Source of the DNA: Acidobacteriota bacterium
Lineage (GTDB): Bacteria > Acidobacteriota > Thermoanaerobaculia > Gp7-AA8
NCBI GenBank assembly: GCA_003222375.1
Contig: QHVX01000214.1
Coordinates: 1-7,147 of the forward strand
Reading direction: 5' to 3'
DNA length: 7,147 nt
Below, in pieces: positions 1 through 4,948 of the stretch. Position 1 is the first letter of the stretch. Every line of letters begins with the position of its first letter. A model generated the notes under the pieces. It was not told where the DNA came from and did no database searches. It saw nothing but the letters and a program-made list of their open reading frames with translations. The position numbers and the translations under genes were made by a program.

Positions 1-1
1 T

Positions 2-1039
2 AACGGCGTCGCGGTCCACAGCGCAGATATCTACGCCACGCGGGACGGCGGCCGAAGTTGGGATCCGGTCTTTCAATGCCGGAGCAAGGCGCAGGTCGAC
101 GGCCTGACGCGCGAAGTCGACTGCGAGTGGGTGCGCCTGCAGTTTCTAACACCGCAGACCGGCTACGCCGTCGGCAAGAACGCCTACTTGGATCTGGCGT
201 TCGTCGCGCGCACGGACGACGGCGGCCAGAGCTGGAATCTGATTACCTCGCCGGTCAGCGGGCGACCGGAAGATGCGTTTTTCATCGATGAGCGAACCGG
301 CTACATACGGACCGGAGCTCCCGATACCGGACAACTCTTCAAGACAGCGGACGGCGGCGCAACCTGGCAGGGGATGGCCGGCTCTCCGGGAAAGCGGATC
401 GCATTTGCCGATCCGCAAGTCGGCTGGTCGATTCTCTACAGCAAGGTGAGTTTCACCAACGACGGCGGAGATCGCTGGAGTTCGCGGCAGTACCCGTTTC
501 CCTCACCTGTCAAAGCGTTCAGCCTCCCTCGCCGCGACCGCGGATATGTCGTTGGCGATCACGGCATGATTTATCGGTACCGGCTCGCTCCGACGACGTA
601 TGCGGCAAAGGGATTGATCGAGGCCCCACGGCTGGCAGCGATCGATTTCACCGTGCCGGACGCAATTGGACAGCTCAGTGCGCAGACGCAGTCGCTACTG
701 GAGCCGCCAATCGCAACCAACACCAGTTCTCCTGCGGCCACTGAGACTCCATCGCCGGCGGTCGCTGCAGCAGAACACACTCTCAACAATGTGGTGGCAC
801 AGACGCCAGCCTTCGTCAGTCGCTACCGCAACCTCAATCTGCTCATGGTCGGCCTGCAGATGGTTTCGGCCCTCCCGCAGCAGATCGTCGATTTGAAACA
901 GTCGTTTGCCGCAATGAAGACTGGCGCCGATCCCAACGCCCGGGCGACTGCTGCCGGCGAGTTCAGCACCAAGCTTCAAGGCTTAGTCACGTTCATGAAC
1001 ACCAACTTCCACTCGCCTTTGCTGGCGCGCAAGAAGTAG
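2..1039 (+). CDS. Ycf48-like/Asp-box beta-propeller protein, 5' end missing
   Basis: The frame is open from the first full codon of the window, so the gene starts upstream; 345 residues plus the stop are visible. Four Asp-box-type motifs (D-x-G-G-x-x-W or close) lie at nt 41-61 (RDGGRSW), 212-235 (TDDGGQSW), 347-367 (ADGGATW) and 455-478 (NDGGDRW). They alternate with blade-start motifs such as TGYAVG, TGYIRT, VGWSIL and GYVVGDHGMIYR. This is the pattern of BNR/sialidase-like and Ycf48-like propellers, usually extracytoplasmic proteins that act in assembly or binding. After about nt 590 the repeats stop. A low-complexity Ser/Thr/Pro/Ala linker (about nt 700-770) and a helix-prone C-terminal region of about 85 residues follow. 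The family is clear, but the substrate is unknown. GTG at 131 could be mistaken for a start, but the first Asp-box lies upstream in the same frame, which argues for a start outside the window. The downstream gene is 27 bases away on the same strand and may be co-transcribed. Confidence 0.85.
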   Translation, partial: NGVAVHSADIYATRDGGRSWDPVFQCRSKAQVDGLTREVDCEWVRLQFLTPQTGYAVGKNAYLDLAFVARTDDGGQSWNLITSPVSGRPEDAFFIDERTGYIRTGAPDTGQLFKTADGGATWQGMAGSPGKRIAFADPQVGWSILYSKVSFTNDGGDRWSSRQYPFPSPVKAFSLPRRDRGYVVGDHGMIYRYRLAPTTYAAKGLIEAPRLAAIDFTVPDAIGQLSAQTQSLLEPPIATNTSSPAATETPSPAVAAAEHTLNNVVAQTPAFVSRYRNLNLLMVGLQMVSALPQQIVDLKQSFAAMKTGADPNARATAAGEFSTKLQGLVTFMNTNFHSPLLARKK

Positions 1040-1054
1040 TGAACATCGAGGAAT

Positions 1055-1060
1055 AGGAGG
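1055..1060 (+). promoter_or_regulatory. Strong Shine-Dalgarno AGGAGG for the Cys-rich protein
   Basis: AGGAGG, a full anti-16S match, lies six bases before GTG at 1067. It decides the non-ATG start of the small gene and supports that gene being really translated. It sits in the 27-base gap after the propeller gene, where I see no promoter, so co-transcription with that gene is likely. Confidence 0.8.
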
Positions 1061-1066
1061 GCAACC

Positions 1067-1450
1067 GTGCCGAAAGTAACCGTAATTGGTCTGGCGTTAG
1101 TTTTATCTGTCACGGCTAGCTTTGGGGCCTCTACGAAACGAAGGATGTCGGCCTTGCCCGACTATGTCTACAAGAAGGTCATCGCCGAGGAAGCCAACCT
1201 GAACAACATTCTTGGGGGCTGTCTCGCGCGTCAGGCCGTCGACCTGCGCCTTGCTCCGGGCGGTCGGGGATTGAAGGACACTTCAACGACGAAATGCGAT
1301 GACTGCGATTGTACCGGGGACTCTGAGGCGACCGTTACAGCGAATTGCAGTGGCGGCAAAGTTGAAAAAATCGATGTCCCGTGCGGTCCCTGCAAATATG
1401 TAAGGGCTTCTGGATGCTTTATCTATGCTTGTATCAAAGTAGTAAAGTAG
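1067..1450 (+). CDS. Small putative secreted cysteine-rich protein
   Basis: A 127-residue protein I do not recognise. It starts at GTG behind a perfect AGGAGG. The N-terminus looks like a Sec signal peptide: MPK, then a hydrophobic core at about residues 4-19 (VTVIGLALVLSVTASF), with a possible cut after Ser-Phe-Gly (residue 20). The mature part is basic, then contains nine cysteines at 52, 77, 80, 82, 94, 106, 109, 117 and 122. Eight of them fall in the last 51 residues, including C-x2-C-x-C at 77-82 and C-G-P-C at 106-109. Such spacing suggests disulfides in an oxidising compartment or, less likely given the export signal, metal binding. Base composition appears lower in GC than the neighbours, especially towards the 3' end, with codons such as TTA, TTT and AAA, which may hint at separate origin. 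It probably shares a transcript with the propeller gene and ends 12 bases before the converging uvrB. That it is a gene is fairly certain; its function is unknown. Confidence 0.75.
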   Translation: MPKVTVIGLALVLSVTASFGASTKRRMSALPDYVYKKVIAEEANLNNILGGCLARQAVDLRLAPGGRGLKDTSTTKCDDCDCTGDSEATVTANCSGGKVEKIDVPCGPCKYVRASGCFIYACIKVVK

Positions 1451-2614
1451 TTTTGAGAGTCATCACACGAAAATCCGGATCTCTTTGAGCTCGCGGAGGC
1501 GGTCGCGAATCTCGGCTGCCCTTTCGAAGTCGAGATTTTTCGCCGCCTCTTTCATTTCCTTGGTCAGCCGGCTGATCGCTTTGTCGAGGTCTTCGTCGGC
1601 GACGAGATCGAGCCGCCTCTTGCCGACCGGACCGGCCAGGTCGACGTAGTCGAGGTTCGCCATCCGAACCAGGTCGCTGTCGACTGCCTTGATGATGGTG
1701 GCCGGCTCGATGCCGTGCTCCTCGTTGTACTTCTGCTGAATCGCGCGTCGCCGATTCGTCTCGTCGATAGCGAGCCGCAAGGAGTCGGTGATTCTGTCGG
1801 CATAGAGGATCGCGACGCCGTTGACGTTTCGCGCGGCGCGGCCGATCGTTTGAATCAGCGACGTCTGCGACCGCAGAAAACCTTCCTTGTCAGCGTCCAG
1901 CACCGCGACGCAGGAGACCTCCGGCATGTCGAGACCTTCGCGCAGCAGGTTGATACCAATCAGCACGTCGAAAATCCCTATCCGGAAGTCGCGCAGAATC
2001 GCGATGCGCTCGAGCGTCTCAATGTCGGAGTGGAGATAATTGACCTTGATCCCCAGCTCCATCAGATATCGGGTCAAATCCTCGGCCATCCGCTTGGTGA
2101 GCGTCGTGACCATGACGCGCTCGCTCTTCGCGACTCTGTCCTTGATCACGCCGATCAGATCGTCGACCTGCCCCTTGACCGGACGGATGATGAGGTCCGG
2201 ATCAATCAGGCCGGTCGGGCGGATCACCTGTTCGACGTAGAGACCGCCTGTCTTCTCCAACTCATACGAACCCGGCGTGGCCGAGACGTAGATGATCTGA
2301 TGCATCTTCCCCTCGAATTCATCGAAGGAGAGCGGGCGATTGTCGATTGCGCTCGGCAAGCGGAACCCGTATTCGACCAGCGTCTCTTTACGCGATCGAT
2401 CGCCGCCCCACATTCCGTGGACTTGCGGAATGGTCTGGTGCGACTCGTCGATGACCATCAGGAAATCTTCGGGAAAGTAATCGATGAGCGTGGGGGGCGG
2501 CTCGCCTCGCTTGCGTCCCGACAAATGGCGGCTGTAGTTCTCGATGCCGTTGCAGTAGCCGAGCTCCGCCATCATCTCGAGGTCGAACAGCGTTCGCTGC
2601 GACAGGCGTTGCGC

Positions 2615-2632
2615 TTCGATCTTTCCGGATGT
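2615..2632 (-). other. Frameshift/deletion junction inside uvrB
   Basis: On the minus strand the N-terminal frame reads M-E-N-I-R-K up to here, and the downstream frame (one base later) picks up G-K-I-E-A-Q-R-L. From the Met of MENIR to the Gln of EAQRL there are 28 bases. The remembered E. coli and B. subtilis proteins have 24 codons (72 bases) there, so about 44 bases appear lost. CGGAAAG (plus-strand 2621-2627) sits at the join and can be read in either frame, as would be left by recombination or assembly collapse between two short direct repeats. The exact breakpoint cannot be placed from this sequence alone. Confidence 0.75.
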
Positions 2633-3403
2633 TCTCCATCGCCTCCATCAGCCGCTGCCGAGGCGTGACGTAATGCGTTCGCGGATAGACCGCCACGCGA
2701 TCGAAGTCGCCGCCGGTGCGGCCGGTGACCGGATCGATGCGCGAGATCTTGTCGATCTCGTCGCCGAAGAACTCGATGCGCACGGCATCGTCTTCGTACG
2801 CCGGCCAGAGCTCCAGCACATCGCCGCGCACCCGGAATGTGCCGCGCGACAGGTCGTAGGGCGTGCGCTCGTACTGCATTTCGGTGAGGCGGCGGAGATA
2901 CTGCGTCAGCGGCTTCTCGATGCCGCGTTCGAAAAACAACAGCATCCCGAAGTACAGATCGGGATCGCCGATGCCGTAAATACAGGAAACGGAGGCGACG
3001 ATGATGACGTCGCGGCGCTCGAACAATGATTTGGTGGCCGCCAGACGCAGCTTGTCGATCTCGTCGTTCTTGGTCATCTCTTTTTCGATGTACAGATCGG
3101 TTTGCGGTATGTACGCTTCCGGTTGGTAGTAGTCGTAGTAGGAAACGAAATACTCGACGCGATTCTCCGGAAAGAAGTTCTTGAACTCCTGATACAACTG
3201 GGCCGCCAGCGTTTTGTTGTGGCTCAGCACCAGCGTCGGCCGGCTGATCTGTTCGATGACCTTGGCAACCGTGAACGTCTTCCCCGAACCGGTGACGCCT
3301 AGGAGGACCTGGTGGGGGCTGCCGGAGCGGACGCTCTCCGTCAATTGTTGGATCGCCTGCGGCTGATCGCCCTGCGGTTCGAATGAAGAGACGAGTTTGA
3401 AGT

Positions 3404-3407
3404 TCAC
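3404..3407 (-). promoter_or_regulatory. GTGA stop/start overlap coupling the membrane protein to uvrB
   Basis: On the minus strand AAA-AAG-TGA ends the membrane protein, while GTG-AAC-TTC starts UvrB one base earlier, so the four bases GTGA are shared. No ribosome-binding site is apparent upstream of the GTG, so termination-reinitiation is the likely way uvrB is translated. Confidence 0.7.
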
Positions 3408-3934
3408 TTTTTGTTGATCTGCCGAAGCTGTTCGATTAGACGCGCAGTTTCCGGCGGCGTCACGCGCTCGTCGGATACGACTTCGCGGAGCATTTGCAAG
3501 AGCGGCTGCAGCCGTTGCATCGGCATGCGATTGAGGCGAACCGATTCGCGCATCGTTTTCATTTCCGCGTCAAATGTCGCCTTGTCGGCCGGCTTCACGT
3601 CCTTCGTGAACATCTTGTCGATTTCGCCCTGCATCGGTAACCAAAACGCGATATCAAACAGCTCGCCCAACTTTCCTTGCGACGCCAGGATGCCCAGGCT
3701 GAAGACGGCGATCAGCGCGACGATGGCGGCGCTTCCGCAGCCGAATGGAACCCATCGCGGGAACAGCGGCCTTGCCTCGCCGACCGGGGAAGAGTAGTAA
3801 TCGGCCGGGCGACGGAATGGTAAGCTTGGCGGGGGTGTCGGAGGTTGCGAGTCCGGCGCAACAACGGGCGTGATCTCTTCCAAAACAAAAAATGTATCAT
3901 GACGCCCGCAACAAGGAAGGGACGACCGGTTCAT
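3404..3934 (-). CDS. Unrecognised proline-rich single-pass membrane protein upstream of uvrB
   Basis: About 176 residues if started at ATG 3934-3932. The N-terminal third is proline-rich (TPVVAPDSQPPTPPPSLPFRRP). Next comes a basic stretch and one hydrophobic segment (GCGSAAIVALIAVFSLGILA, about nt 3680-3740). A charged, helix-prone domain of about 90 residues follows, including FDAEMKTMRESVRLNRMPMQRLQPLLQ in pieces and ending ARLIEQLRQINKK. Arginines before the membrane segment favour N-in topology with the C-terminal domain outside the cytoplasm. I do not recognise the family. The start is uncertain. The frame stays open to 4063, but that would run 130 bases into the receiver gene. TTG at 3883 (LEEITPVV) gives 159 residues and leaves the AT-rich stretch 3881-3900 as leader. 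The residues between 3934 and 3883 look less protein-like. None of the candidates has a good Shine-Dalgarno. The stop TGA overlaps the uvrB GTG start. Confidence 0.65.
   Translation of the reverse strand: MNRSSLPCCGRHDTFFVLEEITPVVAPDSQPPTPPPSLPFRRPADYYSSPVGEARPLFPRWVPFGCGSAAIVALIAVFSLGILASQGKLGELFDIAFWLPMQGEIDKMFTKDVKPADKATFDAEMKTMRESVRLNRMPMQRLQPLLQMLREVVSDERVTPPETARLIEQLRQINKK
3895..3900 (+). promoter_or_regulatory. Possible -10 element for the receiver operon
   Basis: TATCAT differs from TATAAT at one position and lies in the only AT-rich patch between the divergent genes (about 3880-3900), some 33 bases before the receiver ATG. No good -35 hexamer is found 16-18 bases upstream, so this is tentative. 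An activator or an alternative sigma factor would be needed if it is real. Confidence 0.25.
3913..3921 (+). promoter_or_regulatory. Purine-rich ribosome-binding site for the receiver gene
   Basis: AAGGAAGGG precedes ATG 3933 by 11-12 bases. The match is good but the spacing is longer than usual. An in-frame TGA at 3900-3902 rules out starts further upstream, and ATG 3933 is the first ATG after it, so it remains the best start. Confidence 0.5.
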
Positions 3935-4316
3935 GACGGTGCCGCTATCGAAAGTCACGGTTCTGATCCTCGATGACAACCCGCTGGTGTTGAAACTCGG
4001 ACGCGCGTTGCTCGAGCGGGAGGGCTGTACTGTCCTGACGGCCGCCAGCTGGATCGAGTTCAATCACGTGTTGGCCGGAAACTCCCCCGACATCATCTTC
4101 CTCGACGTCAATCTGCCCAGCATCAAGGGAAATCGATTGAGTGAAGTGCTGAAGTCGCAGTCAAACAAGAAAGACATCCCGATCATCCTGATCTCCGACC
4201 TGCCCGAGAAATCGCTCGAAGAGATGTTCCCGAGCTCCGGCGCCAACGCGTGGATGCGCAAGCCGCTGACGCGCGACAAAATGGTCGACATGATCACGAA
4301 ATACGTCAAGCAATGA
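3933..4316 (+). CDS. Single-domain response regulator (CheY-like receiver)
   Basis: A 127-residue protein that is almost entirely one receiver (REC) domain. The Mg-binding acid pair is D14-D15 in VLILDDNP. The phospho-acceptor is D58 in PDIIFLDVNLP. The switch Ser is S88 in IILISD, and the invariant lysine is K110 in WMRKPLT. The Tyr/Phe switch position appears to be W107, which is less common. All catalytic residues are present, so it should accept phosphate from a histidine kinase or phosphotransfer protein. No output domain follows, so it must act by protein-protein contact, as CheY, DivK and similar proteins do. No kinase gene lies in the window. The start ATG shares the tetranucleotide CATG with the possible start of the divergent membrane protein. 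The stop overlaps the next gene as ATGA, tying this regulator to the membrane protein that follows. Confidence 0.9.
   Translation: MTVPLSKVTVLILDDNPLVLKLGRALLEREGCTVLTAASWIEFNHVLAGNSPDIIFLDVNLPSIKGNRLSEVLKSQSNKKDIPIILISDLPEKSLEEMFPSSGANAWMRKPLTRDKMVDMITKYVKQ
4313..4316 (+). promoter_or_regulatory. ATGA overlap coupling the receiver to the next gene
   Basis: The receiver ends CAA-TGA and the next gene begins ATG-AGC one base earlier, sharing ATGA. I see no Shine-Dalgarno in the preceding bases. Translation of the second gene probably depends on ribosomes finishing the receiver, implying matched expression. Confidence 0.7.
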
Positions 4317-4948
4317 GCGAAGTGCGACTGGTTCGCACGCTTGCCGTTCCTCTCGCCATCGCGTTCGTGTTTCTCGTCTTCACGCCGAAGCTTTGCGAGC
4401 GGGCGATTGTCAACGCCCGCAAGCAGCAGGTTTTGGCTCCCCCGCCCGCCGCCGAGGGGCGCACCGGTCTCGTGATCCAGTCTTCGACTCCTGCGCAGCA
4501 GAGCGCGGCGAATCTGCGTTTCCCGCCCGGCCTCGACGTCGCGCGCATCCAGTATCTCGTTGAAATCGATCGGAGTTATGCGGAGCCGCTGAAGCTGACG
4601 GCGTCTGCAGATCCAGCGCTCGCCAAGATTCTTCTCGACCGCGGATACGTCGACCAGAACCTCGCACCGACGCGCGAGGGGTTAATTAACGTTAACGGCG
4701 CGGTGCAGACTGCGGACGGCTGGGCAGTGCCGGTGGCCGGGCGAAAATTTCTTGGCGTCGAGCGCATCGATGATGCCGGCGACAATCGCTACGACATTTC
4801 GGTCCGGTGGCGCTGGGAGCCGACGCCGATCGCGGCTTCGCTGCTGTCAAGACCGACGAACCATACGCTCAAGGCGCAATTCGCGGGCGGCGAACGCAAT
4901 TGGGTGCTCGCGAGCTACATCTGGCCGCCGGATCACGAGCTACGCTAG
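4313..4948 (+). CDS. Unrecognised membrane-anchored or exported protein
   Basis: A 211-residue protein starting MSEVRLVRT. A hydrophobic segment at about residues 9-23 (TLAVPLAIAFVFLVF) makes it a signal anchor or uncleaved signal peptide. The cysteine at 28 sits in PKLC and does not form a lipobox. A linker rich in Ala, Pro and Gln (about 38-70) leads to a soluble domain from about residue 75 to the end. That domain has many Trp, Tyr and Arg residues, for example SVRWRWEPTPIA and the terminal ASYIWPP. I do not recognise the family. The frame is open upstream to 4250, but that would overlap the receiver by 67 bases, while ATG 4313 gives a classical four-base overlap and puts the hydrophobic segment at the N-terminus. 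Coupling to a lone receiver suggests, but does not prove, a shared process at the envelope. The stop codon overlaps that of the converging PBP1A gene. Confidence 0.75.
   Translation: MSEVRLVRTLAVPLAIAFVFLVFTPKLCERAIVNARKQQVLAPPPAAEGRTGLVIQSSTPAQQSAANLRFPPGLDVARIQYLVEIDRSYAEPLKLTASADPALAKILLDRGYVDQNLAPTREGLINVNGAVQTADGWAVPVAGRKFLGVERIDDAGDNRYDISVRWRWEPTPIAASLLSRPTNHTLKAQFAGGERNWVLASYIWPPDHELR
4945..4948. other. CTAG palindrome serving as stop for both converging genes
   Basis: Plus strand CGC-TAG ends the membrane-anchored protein at 4948, and minus strand GGC-TAG ends PBP1A at 4945. The two TAG codons lie within the same four bases. There is therefore no intergenic space for a terminator, and each transcript must run antisense into the other's coding region. 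Confidence 0.85.

Larger units (their letters stand above)
1463..3407 (-). pseudogene. uvrB: uvrB, excinuclease ABC subunit B, interrupted by internal deletion/frameshift
   Basis: UvrB is the damage-verifying helicase-like subunit of UvrABC nucleotide excision repair. The N-terminal frame (GTG at 3407, stop at 2388-2390) has Walker A GVTGSGKT (residues 37-44), the beta-hairpin region SYYDYYQPEAYIPQTDLYIE, SCIYGIGDP and RGTFRVRGDVLELWPAY, and is true UvrB to about residue 259. The C-terminal part lies in another frame. It is open as an ATG-initiated stretch from 2575 to 1463 and recognisable upstream to about 2630. It carries EAQRLSQRT, GYCNGIENYSRHLSG, the DESH box (IDESHQTIPQ), IIYVSATPG, LHSDIETLER, GINLLREGLDMPE, QTIGRAARN and a terminal UVR domain (about the last 40 residues). 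Together the parts make about 630 codons, against roughly 660-670 for the family. Compared with remembered E. coli and B. subtilis UvrB, about 44 bases are missing between ENIRK and EAQRL. All other motifs are intact, so the lesion is recent or an assembly error. GTG overlaps the preceding stop as GTGA and no clear Shine-Dalgarno is seen, implying translational coupling. Confidence 0.9.

Noticed and set aside
1451..1462. Bidirectional terminator between the Cys-rich gene and uvrB
   Set aside because: The gap is only 12 bases and I find no stem-loop followed by T-runs in it or just inside either gene end.
2600..2640. Programmed frameshift in uvrB
   Set aside because: No slippery heptamer or strong downstream structure is evident. 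Besides the frame change, about 14 conserved-length residues are also missing, which a programmed shift would not explain.
1715..2668. Long plus-strand open frame (about 317 codons) opposite uvrB
   Set aside because: It is antisense to clear UvrB motifs. The translation is rich in Arg, Asp, Val and His with no domain, as expected from the reverse complement of GC-rich coding DNA.
3935..4063. Longer N-terminus for the minus-strand membrane protein (start at 4063)
   Set aside because: It would lie antisense over 130 bases of a receiver domain whose DD motif is there. The extra residues look like shadow sequence.
4250..4312. Upstream ATG at 4250 for the membrane-anchored protein
   Set aside because: It would overlap the receiver by 67 bases and bury the membrane segment behind a charged non-protein-like stretch. 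ATG 4313 with the ATGA overlap is much more likely.
4681..4696. Palindromic AT-rich string GTTAATTAACGTTAAC
   Set aside because: It encodes part of G-L-I-N-V-N-G in frame within the gene. Two adjacent short palindromes in a single copy, with no other sign of a regulatory or attachment site, are most simply chance.
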